Positions 1 through 15,102 of a DNA stretch of 27,992 nt are shown piece after piece. Location: NCBI RefSeq assembly GCF_002811985.1, contig NZ_NPDU01000039.1:12297-40288 (forward strand), written 5' to 3'. The number at the start of each line of letters is the position of its first letter. The stretch's first letter is position 1. This DNA comes from Leptospira adleri (GTDB lineage: Bacteria > Spirochaetota > Leptospiria > Leptospirales > Leptospiraceae). The translations under genes and the position numbers were made by a program. Below the pieces are notes generated by a model. It searched no databases. It saw only the letters and a list, made by a program, of their open reading frames with translations, and had not been told where the DNA came from.

Positions 1-735
1 CTTTATGTTTTTTCATACGGAAAAAGTTCTTATCCGAATCGATTTTTAAACTCGGACGAAGAAGACGGAAACCGAGAAATAGTCTATTTGTTTTATCTGA
101 TTCGAATTCCAGGAAAGAACATTCTCGTCGATTCCGGTTTTGTGAACGATTCTTATAAAACAAAATTCGGTTTTGTTTTTTTTGAAAGACCGGATCTACT
201 TTTAAAAAAATGCGGACTCGAACCGAAGAAAGTCTCCGATATCGTTCTCACGCACTTTCATTTCGACCACGCGGGAGGAATTTTTTTATTTCCTTCTGCT
301 AACGTTCATATTCAAAATCACGATCTCGATCTTTTCAAAAAACAATCCTATTTTGCCGATCAACACGGTTATCTAAATAAGCTGAGAACGCTCAACAGAC
401 TTCATTCTTTTGATGGAACCTATTCGTTGAACCCTTCGATGCAGATTCTTTTTACCGGCGGGCACACCCCGGGTTCGCAGGCATTGGAATGGGTTGCTTC
501 TTCCGAAAATCAATTTTTGATTACAGGGGACGAATGTTATCTCATTCAAGAATGTAAGAATGGAATCGGTCTTCCAAAAAGCGCGGCATTTTCGATCAAA
601 AGAAACCGTGATTTTCTCGATTACATTCAGATTCTTAACGGAAAAGGCACGAAGATTCTAACCCTGCATGATCCGTCTATTCTTCAACAAGGAGAAGAGA
701 TCGCACCTGGAGTCCGACTCTTATTTTCTCTCTAA
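1..735 (+). CDS. MBL-fold metallohydrolase, N-acyl-homoserine-lactonase-like (5' partial)
   Basis: Zinc-dependent metallo-beta-lactamase-fold hydrolase. The frame is open to the first base of the window: residues encoded upstream of the TTG at 88 ([15 protein letters not shown]...) continue smoothly into the ILVDSGF strand, so the true start lies outside and 88 is internal. Metal-binding motifs are seen in order: HFHFDH followed by AGG (HxHxDH, nt about 256-273), a later His in GGHTPGS, the Asp of ITGDE, and a C-terminal His in LTLHDP. This order and the size fit the AHL-lactonase/AttM-like branch of the fold. The substrate cannot be read from the sequence; lactonase is only the nearest well-known relative, and a general lactone or thioester hydrolase is equally possible. 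It ends 17 bp before a weak inverted repeat and converges on the acyl-CoA synthetase gene. Confidence 0.85.
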   Translation, partial: LYVFSYGKSSYPNRFLNSDEEDGNREIVYLFYLIRIPGKNILVDSGFVNDSYKTKFGFVFFERPDLLLKKCGLEPKKVSDIVLTHFHFDHAGGIFLFPSANVHIQNHDLDLFKKQSYFADQHGYLNKLRTLNRLHSFDGTYSLNPSMQILFTGGHTPGSQALEWVASSENQFLITGDECYLIQECKNGIGLPKSAAFSIKRNRDFLDYIQILNGKGTKILTLHDPSILQQGEEIAPGVRLLFSL

Positions 736-1051
736 AGAAAATTCTGAAATACCCTATTCGAAACTATCCGGTATTTTCCAAAGTTTAACGTTAAAGTTCG
801 AATAGAATCTTTCATGATTTGTGAATCCGGATTGGGTCACAAAAATTTAACGAAGATAGAATTTGAAGGCAACAACGCCCAAGAAAGAAAAAATAAAATT
901 CATTTCGTGAATTCTAAAATATTCGAAAGGTTTTTCATTTTGCTGTGTTACTTGGAAGTAAGCCTTGCTCGAAAATTCTTAGCAAAGAATTTTGCATCGC
1001 TGCCTTGCGGTTCCGAGTTTATTCTTCTTTTTTAATTATAGTACATAAAAA
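736..1051. other. intergenic region with two inverted repeats, no convincing gene
   Basis: About 315 bp lie between the MBL gene and the shared terminator. A 7-bp inverted repeat (AAATACC at 747-753, GGTATTT at 770-776, then TTCC) may be a poor terminator for the MBL gene. A perfect 9-bp stem with a 4-nt loop (AAAATTCTT at 972-980, AAGAATTTT at 985-993) has no T-run after it. A 73-codon open frame at 814-1035 has no ribosome site and no recognisable product, and I do not call it a gene. Confidence 0.5.
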
Positions 1052-1086
1052 AGCCCGAAGTAAAAGGATCACTTCGGGCTTTTTGA
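1052..1086 (-). terminator. bidirectional Rho-independent terminator
   Basis: A perfect 10-bp stem (AGCCCGAAGT at 1052-1061 and ACTTCGGGCT at 1071-1080) encloses a 9-nt loop. Read on the minus strand it is followed by a run of T (plus-strand A at 1046-1051), ideal for ending the acyl-CoA synthetase transcript. On the plus strand it is followed by TTTT, so it may also stop transcription from the left. Confidence 0.85.
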
Positions 1087-1108
1087 ATACAATAGAGAAT
1101 TTTTAAAA

Positions 1109-3160
<2,052 letters not shown>

Positions 3161-3184
3161 TTCCAATTCCTCTTTAGTGAGTTT

Positions 3185-3204
3185 TACCGGAATGATTTCC
3201 GGTA
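3185..3204 (-). promoter_or_regulatory. candidate operator upstream of the acyl-CoA ligase gene
   Basis: Perfect inverted repeat TACCGGAATGATTTCCGGTA (8-bp arms, 4-nt centre) located about 10 bp upstream of the ribosome site of the ligase gene. It lies downstream of a possible promoter (TTGACT, 16 bp, TAGCTT, minus strand, plus-strand 3243-3248 and 3221-3226). The position suits a repressor responding to acyl-CoA, but the protein is unknown. It could also form an RNA hairpin in the leader. Confidence 0.45.
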
Positions 3205-3300
3205 GGGTAAAGGCTGAATTAAGCTAAGAGGAAAAAGGAATGAGTCAATCAAATTTTGGAATGAAAGGAGAAGAGGGTGCAGTGCAAAAACCGGGTGAGA

Positions 3301-3330
3301 AAGACCGCCTACCTCCGAAGAGATAGACGG
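3301..3330 (-). terminator. possible hairpin terminator after the lysine-rich gene
   Basis: Minus-strand stem of 9 pairs including two G-U (plus-strand arms 3305-3313 and 3322-3330, 8-nt loop), 10 bp beyond the stop of the lysine-rich gene. Only TCTTTCTC follows, so the U-tract is poor and the call is weak. Confidence 0.35.
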
Positions 3331-3340
3331 GAAGTAGTAA

Positions 3341-3631
3341 TTATTGCTCTTCTCCGGCAGGAGTAGAAGAGGATTCGGACGCTGGAGCCGATTCTTCTTT
3401 TTTACTTTCTGCTTTTTCTTTCTTGGATTTTTTCTTAGATTTTTTTGCCTTTTTAGCCTTTTTGGATTTCTTAGATTTTTTTCCTTTCTTCTCGGACTTT
3501 GTTTCTTTCGGGGTTTCAGTCTGTGTAGAAGGTGCGTCTGCAGCCGGTTCTTCAGCTACGAGTCCTGCAAATCCAGTCAGCGCCATAGCGGCGATCAAAA
3601 GTTGGGCAAGAATTTTCTTAAAAAGGGTCAT
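3341..3631 (-). CDS. small exported lysine-rich protein
   Basis: A 96-residue protein of unknown function. Residues 1 to about 26 look like a signal peptide: a short basic start (MTLFKK), a hydrophobic core (ILAQLLIAAMALTGFAGL), then VAEE, with a possible cleavage after the A of LVA. The rest is low complexity: an acidic Pro/Thr-rich stretch, a block of about 30 residues built almost only of KKSKK/KKAKK units, then an acidic Ser/Ala/Pro-rich tail. No Cys is present, so it is not a lipoprotein. The gene has a good ribosome site (AGGAA, 8 nt before ATG) and its own 76-bp upstream gap, which argues that it is real despite the bias. The basic block could bind polyanions such as nucleic acid, heparan-like glycans or LPS; that is inference. 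Confidence 0.75.
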   Translation of the reverse strand: MTLFKKILAQLLIAAMALTGFAGLVAEEPAADAPSTQTETPKETKSEKKGKKSKKSKKAKKAKKSKKKSKKEKAESKKEESAPASESSSTPAGEEQ

Positions 3632-3707
3632 TTTACAGTTTCCTATTGAATAGAATGATTGATTCTGAGAAGTGCAACATCCTTACAAAAAAAGTAAATA
3701 CGTTTTT

Positions 3708-4363
<656 letters not shown>

Positions 4364-4367
<4 letters not shown>

Positions 4368-4927
4368 AGTGTTTTCCCATAATTCTTGTAAGACGGAAAA
4401 AGTGAAAAAGATTCTTCGATCGTATAAATCGGTCCGTCCGCCGAAGATTTTGAAGAGTAGATATGAAATTCCGAAACCGAAAAACGGGAAGAGGAAAAAT
4501 TGGAGAATTCTTCCAGATAAATAGAAATTTTTTCGGCTCTCGCATTTTTGAATCTGCCGATCGTGACGTGCGGATGATAGTCCTGACGTTCGGGACTAAA
4601 CCCTCTTTTTCTAAGGCCGGAATCCAGGGCTTTCTGTAATTGAATCAACGCAGGATTTCGTTCCACCCCGGCAAAAAGAATGGAAGGAGATTTTTGTTTT
4701 CCAAAAAAACTCACGGAATGAAGTTCTAAGTCGAAATCGGAAATGGAAATCTTGGAACAGAATTCTGAAATTCTATCCACGTCTTCAAAATTTTGTTCTC
4801 CTAAAAAAACCAAGGTGATATGAAAATTTTCCTCGGCGACCCATTTGACATCTGGCAATCCATAACAGATCGAAGTTAGTTGTTCTTTCACTCCGTCGGG
4901 AATGGAAATCCCCAAAAAAGTCCTCAT
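4364..4927 (-). CDS. thpR: RNA 2',3'-cyclic phosphodiesterase (2'-5' RNA ligase family)
   Basis: Member of the 2H phosphoesterase superfamily. The two signature HxT motifs are seen at His36-Ile-Thr38 (HITLVFLGE) and His120-Val-Thr122 (HPHVTIGR), which form the catalytic pair. Length 187 aa matches bacterial ThpR/LigT. These enzymes hydrolyse 2',3'-cyclic phosphates at RNA ends and can reversibly join 2'-5' linkages in vitro; the cellular substrate is not well defined. The gene starts 10 bp after the pabB-pabC stop and its own TGA overlaps the TTG start of aat, so the three form an operon. No functional link between the three products is evident. Confidence 0.92.
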
Positions 4928-4937
4928 GCTTGAGATT

Positions 4938-6752
4938 TTAGAACTTCGTCCGATTTTCGCAACTAGATTCTGATCCTCTATTTACGGAAGAATCTTCGAT
5001 CTTTTCGACCCGCAAAATTCCGCGGAGAGAATTGCAAAGAAAGATCGATCCGGAAGATTTTAGATCTTCCAAAGTCAGAGTTCGTTCGTAAAAACCTTTC
5101 CTTTTCAGAAGTCGGTTGCGGTAAACTCCGGGAAGTAGTCCGCAGGAAACCGGAGGAGTAAAGTAAGATTCTCCGATCCTTAGAAATATGTTCGTAATAC
5201 TTCCCTCCGTGATTTCATTCTTTTCGTTTAGAAAGAGCGTGTCCAAATAAGAAAAATTTCTGGATCGGATCCCTTCCAAATCATAGGTCTCTCTGAGGTT
5301 TGTTTTGTGTTTTCTGAATGTCGAGGAAGAATTCATTCGTGTGGAGCTTACTTGTAGACTTCCTTTTTTCTCAAAGGGTGAAAGCACGGAATGTTCCGAC
5401 CGGAAGTTTCCGGAAGTATCCAAACTTATTTTGACGCGGTAGGAATTTGTTTCCTTGCAAGCGATTCCGATTTCCCTCAGACAGGCGTTCCAAGCGTCTT
5501 CTGAAAACGGAATATTTAAGATTTCGGCGGAAGTTTTAATTCGACTCAGATGTTCTTTTTCAAAATAAAATATTCCATTTTTGTAAAGTATTGTTTCAAA
5601 TAAAAAAAAGTTTCTTGGCGATTCGGAGAAGAATTTCGCCTTTTCTAAAATTTCGAGCCATTCTTTTTCCGGATCTGCGTCCCAGGTGATTCCCGATCCG
5701 ATTCCGATTTTTCCTCTTCCATGAGATATTTCTAATGTACGAATCGCGATCGAAAAAACCGAGTCTCCGTTGGGGCGGATGACTCCGATCGCTCCGGTGT
5801 AGATTCCTCTCGGTTTTTCCAGTTCTTGAATCAATTTCATCGCTCTGAGCTTAGGCGCTCCAGTAATCGAACCGCCCGGAAACAATTCTCTGAAAATGTC
5901 GGAGTATTTGATTCCTTCCGAAAGTTCGGAACGGATCGTGCTGGTCATCTGCAGGATCGTTTTGTATTTTTCCACCGAGAACAATTCTTGAACTTGAACG
6001 GTTCCTTTGCGGCTGATTTTTCCTAGATCGTTTCTCATTAAATCCGTAATCATCAGATTTTCGGCGGTTTCTTTTTCTGAGTTTTTAAGAAACAGAACGT
6101 TCCTTTCGTCTTCGAATTCCGTTTTTCCTCTGGGATACGTTCCTTTCATCGGTTTGGTGACGATATTTCGATCCCGCTTTTCAAAAAAAAGTTCGGGTGA
6201 AAACGAAAGGACGTCGAAGTCCGGAATTCTTATCCAGGAACCGTAAGGGACGGGCTGTCTGTCCGAAAGTATATTGTAAAATTCTAATATATTGCCTTCG
6301 AAATCGAAAGCTATCCGATCGGTATAATTGATCTGATATATTTCTCCGAGAAAAAGTTTTTCCCGAATGAATTTTAGATTCTGGTAATATTTCTTTTGAT
6401 CCGGCGATGAGGAAATGTGAAATCCGAAACTACGAGACGAAAATTCTTCGGGCGAGGAAAAAATTTCGGGTTCATTAAAAACGCTCAAATTCAAAAGCGG
6501 AAAATCCGTTTCTTGTTCTTTGCGATCGATCCCTGAAAGAATTTCTCCCGCCTCGTAAGATAGAAATCCAGCGACATGAAATCCTTTTTGAAGGTAGGTT
6601 TCGATCTCATTCAGAGACGATTCGATTTCTTTTGAAGTAAATGCCTTGATTGTGGTGATAGGGTTACGAAAGAAAATCTTTCCTAAAGGATGGAATCCTT
6701 CGTTGAAAATCATAAAAGGCTGGTCAGAGAATAGGAGTTCTTCGATTCTCAT
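4938..6752 (-). CDS. pabB-pabC: aminodeoxychorismate synthase component I fused to aminodeoxychorismate lyase
   Basis: Two enzymes of p-aminobenzoate (folate) synthesis in one 604-residue chain. The N-terminal chorismate-binding domain, about residues 1-370, carries [17 protein letters not shown] (the Lys is typical of PabB rather than TrpE), the [10 protein letters not shown] block, and [14 protein letters not shown]. The C-terminal part from about residue 375 is a fold-type IV PLP domain: [10 protein letters not shown] supplies the probable PLP Lys, then [12 protein letters not shown] and GLLPGVYR. Fusions of this kind are known in many bacteria; the glutaminase PabA is not in this window. 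The start ATG at 6752 is only 25 bp from the divergent kinase start, and no clear ribosome site precedes it. Confidence 0.93.
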   Translation of the reverse strand: MRIEELLFSDQPFMIFNEGFHPLGKIFFRNPITTIKAFTSKEIESSLNEIETYLQKGFHVAGFLSYEAGEILSGIDRKEQETDFPLLNLSVFNEPEIFSSPEEFSSRSFGFHISSSPDQKKYYQNLKFIREKLFLGEIYQINYTDRIAFDFEGNILEFYNILSDRQPVPYGSWIRIPDFDVLSFSPELFFEKRDRNIVTKPMKGTYPRGKTEFEDERNVLFLKNSEKETAENLMITDLMRNDLGKISRKGTVQVQELFSVEKYKTILQMTSTIRSELSEGIKYSDIFRELFPGGSITGAPKLRAMKLIQELEKPRGIYTGAIGVIRPNGDSVFSIAIRTLEISHGRGKIGIGSGITWDADPEKEWLEILEKAKFFSESPRNFFLFETILYKNGIFYFEKEHLSRIKTSAEILNIPFSEDAWNACLREIGIACKETNSYRVKISLDTSGNFRSEHSVLSPFEKKGSLQVSSTRMNSSSTFRKHKTNLRETYDLEGIRSRNFSYLDTLFLNEKNEITEGSITNIFLRIGESYFTPPVSCGLLPGVYRNRLLKRKGFYERTLTLEDLKSSGSIFLCNSLRGILRVEKIEDSSVNRGSESSCENRTKF

Positions 6753-6771
6753 TTTAGAGCAAACTTAATTA

Positions 6772-8958
<2,187 letters not shown>

Positions 8959-9010
8959 GAATCTTCTGGTTTACAAAAAAAAGTCGGACTTACAACATTC
9001 TTATCGAAGT

Positions 9011-9628
9011 ATGAAAAAAGAAGAAAAAATCCAAGCTCGAAGGGAAGAGATCTTGGATGCTGCGCTGGAAATCTTCGCCAAGAAAGGATATCATTCCACG
9101 GGAATCGCCGACATCGCGACTCAATTGGACATTGGTCACGGAACCTGTTATCGTTATTTTAAGAATAAATTGGATATCCTTCACGCACTTTTGGATGAGG
9201 TTCAAAACGGACTTTCCGAAGTGATTTCAAGACAAAGTCCGGATAAATCAAATTCATTAGAAGAATATAGATCGCAGATCGAGGAGATCGGCGCCGGTTT
9301 ATTTGAACTTTTCGGTAAGGACGCTCGTGTTGGGCGGGTTTTCTTTTTTGAAACACAGGGGATCGACGCTTCCATTTCTTCTAAGATCAAAAAAACTCAC
9401 GATCTTTCGGCAAAAGTCACGGAGCTTTATCTGATCAACGGGGTGAAAAAAGGATTTTTACGAAAGAATTTGGACACGGATGTCGCTTCCAAGGCGATCA
9501 ATTCCATGATGTTCGAAGGAATTCGTCAGTCGATTTCTCATAAATCCAATCCAGAATACGCCGCACGATGGATGAAAGCCGTTCCGGATCTCATGTTGGA
9601 TGGGATGCGGGCCAATCCAGAAGGCTGA
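9011..9628 (+). CDS. TetR/AcrR family transcriptional regulator
   Basis: A 205-residue regulator. The N-terminal helix-turn-helix is classical: ILDAALEIFAKKGYHSTGIADIA, then LDIGHGTCYRYFKNKLDIL as recognition helix and anchoring segment (residues about 13-60). The C-terminal ligand domain is not recognisable to a specific effector. It starts 52 bp after the sensor kinase stop; the ribosome site is weak. A hairpin terminator follows, and 48 bp downstream of its stop a perfect 16-bp palindrome overlaps the promoter zone of the next gene, which makes control of that membrane protein the most likely role. Confidence 0.92.
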   Translation: MKKEEKIQARREEILDAALEIFAKKGYHSTGIADIATQLDIGHGTCYRYFKNKLDILHALLDEVQNGLSEVISRQSPDKSNSLEEYRSQIEEIGAGLFELFGKDARVGRVFFFETQGIDASISSKIKKTHDLSAKVTELYLINGVKKGFLRKNLDTDVASKAINSMMFEGIRQSISHKSNPEYAARWMKAVPDLMLDGMRANPEG

Positions 9629-9636
9629 TCCTCGGT

Positions 9637-9662
9637 AAAAAAGGAGGAGTTCCTACTTTTTT
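9637..9662 (+). terminator. Rho-independent terminator after tetR
   Basis: Inverted repeat of about 12 bp with one mismatch (arms 9637-9648 and 9651-9662), A-rich on the left and ending in TTTTTT on the right. The inner pair must open to give a tetraloop. The left arm contains AGGAGG, but no start codon follows in range, so I read it as a terminator. Confidence 0.55.
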
Positions 9663-9675
9663 GATTGAAAAAACT

Positions 9676-9691
9676 GAATGACATGTCATTC
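9676..9691. promoter_or_regulatory. perfect palindrome, candidate TetR operator
   Basis: GAATGACATGTCATTC is perfectly self-complementary over 16 bp. It starts 6 bp after a possible -35 hexamer (TTGAAA at 9665-9670) and ends 33 bp before the ATG of the membrane protein gene, right where a repressor would block transcription. Length and symmetry fit a TetR-family operator, and a TetR gene ends 47 bp upstream. Confidence 0.6.
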
Positions 9692-9724
9692 TTTATTTAA
9701 ATTTGAGAAATAGGAGAATTGAAA

Positions 9725-10636
9725 ATGGTTCAAGTGGATGTATTCTGGGCCTACGGATTGGGCGCAGGCTTTGCGATGGCGGCTTCCCGCCAGATTAAAA
9801 AAATGCAAACTTCATCGGATTCTTCTTCGCCAGCGGTTTTGAAAGAAGTCCAGGAGAAGAAGGAAAAAATCCCGTTTTGGAAAACCACGTATTTTTTGAT
9901 CAACGTGCTTTTTCTTTCTCTGGTCTTCGGACCGTCCGGTCTTTATTTGGTTTGGCAGTTTACGAGTTGGGAAACGATGCAGGCCCTGGACAAATCGATG
10001 CCAGGATGGTTGGTTACTCTATTCGGTTTTACGAATGTTTCACAGGGAATTCTCGCGTTCTGGGTCGTTTGGAAATTGATCGAAAGATCCAAAGCCTTTT
10101 TCGGTTTTTTACAAGTGATGTTGGGTTATTTCGGAATGTTTTTCATTCTCGTTTACGGCTGGGATGGAGAAGGTTACAAAAGATTCTTTTCGGTAACTCG
10201 CGAAGAATATCTCAATAACTGGTCTTGGAATACCGCGCTTTCTTGGTTAACTTCCGATGTCGCGATCACGTTGTATGTCATGGGAATCATTATGATCCCG
10301 ATCATGATCGTCATCATGTCAAGATGGTTGGAAGAAGGTCTTGAGATAAAAGACGTTTCGCTCGGACAAGAAACGAAAGAAGGCGACGGAAGCCCTATTC
10401 TGAGAATCCTTTTCTTTTTCGGTTCGGTTTTTATCGGCGCGCTCGGACTCGCAGTCGTTTCGAGTTTGATCGTCCACGCGTTTGGATGGATTCTGGGAGG
10501 CGCAGTCGCGCTCGGAGTTCTTTATATATTAGGAATTTCTAAATTTGGAATTCTTTTTGCTTTTTACAAAGGGATTTTTCATCTCAAAGGAAATCAGGCC
10601 TCTCAAAGCGGAATTCCGGCGGAAGCAAGGGCTTAG
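9725..10636 (+). CDS. polytopic membrane protein of unknown function
   Basis: A 303-residue protein I do not recognise. Hydrophobic segments are seen at about residues 53-75 ([15 protein letters not shown]), 94-117, 124-143, 172-196 ([20 protein letters not shown]), 223-252 and 254-283, giving six or seven membrane helices; a soluble Lys/Glu/Ser-rich loop occupies residues 22-48. No catalytic motif is evident. Start at ATG 9725 is set by AGGAG at 9712-9716, 8 nt upstream; an in-frame TTG at 9719 is too close to that site. It is probably controlled by the TetR protein encoded upstream. Its stop codon overlaps the stop of the convergent PLP-enzyme gene (TTAG). Confidence 0.85.
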   Translation: MVQVDVFWAYGLGAGFAMAASRQIKKMQTSSDSSSPAVLKEVQEKKEKIPFWKTTYFLINVLFLSLVFGPSGLYLVWQFTSWETMQALDKSMPGWLVTLFGFTNVSQGILAFWVVWKLIERSKAFFGFLQVMLGYFGMFFILVYGWDGEGYKRFFSVTREEYLNNWSWNTALSWLTSDVAITLYVMGIIMIPIMIVIMSRWLEEGLEIKDVSLGQETKEGDGSPILRILFFFGSVFIGALGLAVVSSLIVHAFGWILGGAVALGVLYILGISKFGILFAFYKGIFHLKGNQASQSGIPAEARA

Positions 10637-12135
10637 ACTTCGAGAGCTTTTTTGTATTCCTGAATCAAAAGATCCGGGTCTTCGATTCCTACGGAGATTC
10701 GGATGAGATTCGGATCCAAGCCGTTTTCCTTTAAGAATTCGAGTCCTTCCTTTTTTGTCACTAACTCGTAGTGCGCCAGATAAACATAAAGCATATTTAA
10801 TGTGAATTCGGTCCCGAAACTCGGACCTTTTAACAAAGTCAATCGATCGTAAAAAGTCTCCAAAGAAATCGAAAGTTCGATGGATAAAACTCCTGCTTGG
10901 ATACCGGGGATTCTCGTGATCTTTGCAAAATTTTCGTTCGACTCGGGAGATCCGGTCCAAAAAACGTTTTTGATTCCCGCCTGTTTGGAAAAAAAATCGG
11001 CTAACTTTTTTACATTGGAACTGATTTTGAGAACGCGTTCTTCATATCCTTTGATTTCAAAAGCCAGTCGTTCACAATCTCGAACATAAGGACTTTCCAC
11101 CAAATCTTTGCAAATGGGAAGAATTTCATGAAACCATCGGGACTTTCGATTCAGAATCAAAGCGCCCATCATCAGGTCTCCGTTTCCGCAAGCGAACTTT
11201 GTAAGACTTTCCACGATGGCATCCACATAAGGAAGAACGTCGATTACAGCGGATCCCGCTATGGAAATGTCGGCGATCAAAGGAACTTTGTATTTGTCCA
11301 CGATCGATTTTAACTTCGTATAATCCGGAACTAAAAGAAGGGGATTGGTCGGGCATTCCGTGATAATACCCGCAACACGGTCTCCGTTTTGATCGAGAAA
11401 TTGTTCGAGATCTTCCAAGTCCGTTGCATTATGAATCACATAAGAATCTTTCGTATATTTTTCCATAATGCGGATATTATCCACATACAACCAACCGAGA
11501 CGGATCCAAATCGTTTTGTTTTCCGTTTTTTGAACTTGATTGAAAGCATCAAAAACCGTGTAAACCCCGTTCATACCGGACGAAGATAAAAGAATTTCCG
11601 GATCAGCATTTCCATAAAAGGAGGAAAGTGTCGAAAGAATTTTCTGAACAGGACTTTCCTTTTCCACCTTTTCCCGAAAAATTTCCTGAAGGATTCCTTT
11701 TTTTAGAAGAAAATCTTCCGCCTTTCTGGAGGAAGCGAGACAGCCTGTGTGTTGTATAAAGGAAAGAATTTCCCTTTCTAATTCCGGAATATTCGGGATA
11801 ACTAATGTTACGATTCCATCGTCTTCGATGATTTCAAAATCCCGAATGGAGAATTTTTGAACGATCGTGTCGGCGGCTTTTCTGGAAGAAACGATAAACT
11901 GAGGAGTTGCGATCTTTCTGTTTTCTTTGTTAAAATCTAATATTCTCGCGATATAAGAATGTGCTACAAATCGAGGATAACCCGATTTTAAACGAGAGAG
12001 GGTTTCCGTTCTTTTTTCTTCGTAGCCGATAACGTCTGCAAGTTGAGGAAGGCTTACCGATACAGCGTGAATGTTTTCGAACGGAATTCTTTCTCCGCAA
12101 ATAGTTCTATGAGGTTCGCTGATTTCTTTTAACAT
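10633..12135 (-). CDS. PLP-dependent Cys/Met metabolism enzyme, Str2-like cystathionine gamma-synthase family
   Basis: A 500-residue fold-type I PLP enzyme of the trans-sulfuration family. The probable PLP lysine is in [15 protein letters not shown], preceded by the PLP-ring Asp in [11 protein letters not shown]. The N-terminal region ([29 protein letters not shown]) resembles the long fungal Str2 type of cystathionine gamma-synthase rather than the 380-400 aa bacterial MetB, and explains the extra 100 residues. Expected reaction: an activated homoserine plus cysteine to cystathionine, in methionine synthesis. Substrate choice (O-acetyl, O-succinyl or phosphohomoserine) cannot be told from sequence alone. 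It lies downstream of prfA with a 67-bp gap and no visible terminator between. The ribosome site before ATG 12135 is weak. Confidence 0.82.
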   Translation of the reverse strand: MLKEISEPHRTICGERIPFENIHAVSVSLPQLADVIGYEEKRTETLSRLKSGYPRFVAHSYIARILDFNKENRKIATPQFIVSSRKAADTIVQKFSIRDFEIIEDDGIVTLVIPNIPELEREILSFIQHTGCLASSRKAEDFLLKKGILQEIFREKVEKESPVQKILSTLSSFYGNADPEILLSSSGMNGVYTVFDAFNQVQKTENKTIWIRLGWLYVDNIRIMEKYTKDSYVIHNATDLEDLEQFLDQNGDRVAGIITECPTNPLLLVPDYTKLKSIVDKYKVPLIADISIAGSAVIDVLPYVDAIVESLTKFACGNGDLMMGALILNRKSRWFHEILPICKDLVESPYVRDCERLAFEIKGYEERVLKISSNVKKLADFFSKQAGIKNVFWTGSPESNENFAKITRIPGIQAGVLSIELSISLETFYDRLTLLKGPSFGTEFTLNMLYVYLAHYELVTKKEGLEFLKENGLDPNLIRISVGIEDPDLLIQEYKKALEV

Positions 12136-12202
12136 TTTTATGATTCCAGTTCGAGATCGATTTTTGATTTTTCAATCCGTAAAATTCTTAGATCGAAAGA
12201 CT

Positions 12203-13300
<1,098 letters not shown>

Positions 13301-13301
13301 C

Positions 13302-13913
<612 letters not shown>

Positions 13914-13939
13914 AACTAAAAGAGAAACTGAAATACATT

Positions 13940-15100
13940 ATGAATATTGAATCCTTTTTGAAAAATAAAATCGTATTGAAGGCGTTTCTTTTAAAAAATA
14001 CGGTTTTGATTTTGTTTACGGTTTCTTTTTTAAATCTCTGTAAGAGCAGTCATGAAACCTTTATCGAAGAAATTCAAGAACTCGTGGAACAGGAGAAATA
14101 CGAAAAGGCGGCGGAGAAGTTAAAAGACAAACTTCAAAGTCCGAAAGACAGAGACGAAATCCTTTCTTCGGAGGCCCCCGATTCGACGAGAGTAATCGAA
14201 TTTTCAAACGATCGACTGAAGCTGGTCTGGACTGAAGATCAAAAAATATTTTATCAAGATCTCTCCGCGGGAGAAAATAATTCCAGAAGTTTGGATCAGG
14301 TTCCTTCGAACTTGTCTCTTTCACAAAACGCGAATTATGCGCTCGTCGAATATCCGATGCAGACTTCCGGAGGCTGCAGATACGTTGCGATCTCTTTAAA
14401 AGATTCCAGTCTTTCTTACGAGGCGGGGGCTCAAGTTTCTTGCAAGAATCGAGGATCGATTCTTCCGGACGGATCTAAAATTTATTACTTCGTCGATGAT
14501 AATCTCTACGAGGAAAAAACGGTGGAACCGAGAAAGCCGGTTCTGGTTTTGAATAAGGAAAAAATCGTTTCTCCCTTTCCTAATTTAAAAACTCGTTCCC
14601 TTATGTATCCTTCGGGAAATTCTTTTTTGATTTTTTCAGGTAACGCGGGATCTTATAATCTCTACTGGTTTCATCCCACGCAGAAGACCGTGGAAAAAAT
14701 CGATAAGGATATTCTCAGTCCGATCCTTTATTACGGAAACGGCGAAAGCGCATATTATATCGGCGGTGAAATCGGAAAGTTGCATCTAAGAAGGATCAAC
14801 TTTTCCTCGAAAGGAAAACCGGTGATTACGAAATTATTCACCGTAAGCCGGAAGGAAATTTATCCTTGGAAATTAGCAAAAAAGAACGAGTTTCTTTCGG
14901 GTTATTCCGGGAAGGTTCACCTCTGGGGTCCTTTGAAAAAAAGTCAAAATCTGCCCATTCTTTGTGAAAGGGCGTTTCTTTCCGGAGACGATCGGATCGT
15001 TTGCGAAACGGAACCCGGTCAACTGATTTTGAGCAAACTCGATTTTCAACCGGAAGACTGGAGCATCTGGAAACTCTACGAAGAAGTTCGTAGCAAATAA
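13940..15100 (+). CDS. possible lipoprotein with TolB/WD-like repeats, unknown function
   Basis: A 386-residue exported protein. The N-terminus is basic then hydrophobic ([15 protein letters not shown]), with Cys at about residue 34 that could be lipidated; the residue before Cys is Leu, unusual even for relaxed spirochaetal lipoboxes. A short helical, Lys/Glu-rich segment ([24 protein letters not shown]) may be a TPR-like piece. The remainder is rich in beta-type strands with recurring phrases such as [27 protein letters not shown] and SYNLYWFHP, reminiscent of a TolB-like beta-propeller. I chose ATG 13940 because the signal-like segment follows directly; the open frame extends upstream but overlaps the previous gene. 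It converges with the next gene, stops 2 bp apart. Confidence 0.75.
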   Translation: MNIESFLKNKIVLKAFLLKNTVLILFTVSFLNLCKSSHETFIEEIQELVEQEKYEKAAEKLKDKLQSPKDRDEILSSEAPDSTRVIEFSNDRLKLVWTEDQKIFYQDLSAGENNSRSLDQVPSNLSLSQNANYALVEYPMQTSGGCRYVAISLKDSSLSYEAGAQVSCKNRGSILPDGSKIYYFVDDNLYEEKTVEPRKPVLVLNKEKIVSPFPNLKTRSLMYPSGNSFLIFSGNAGSYNLYWFHPTQKTVEKIDKDILSPILYYGNGESAYYIGGEIGKLHLRRINFSSKGKPVITKLFTVSRKEIYPWKLAKKNEFLSGYSGKVHLWGPLKKSQNLPILCERAFLSGDDRIVCETEPGQLILSKLDFQPEDWSIWKLYEEVRSK

Positions 15101-15102
15101 GA

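Noticed and set aside
814..1035. 73-codon plus-strand open frame after the MBL gene
   Set aside because: No ribosome site, no family likeness, and it covers an AT-rich intergenic hairpin and ends just before a terminator.
3344..3653. Phe-rich plus-strand open frames of 101 and 76 codons
   Set aside because: They are the antisense of the Lys-rich coding block (AAG/AAA read as CTT/TTT) and have no independent support.
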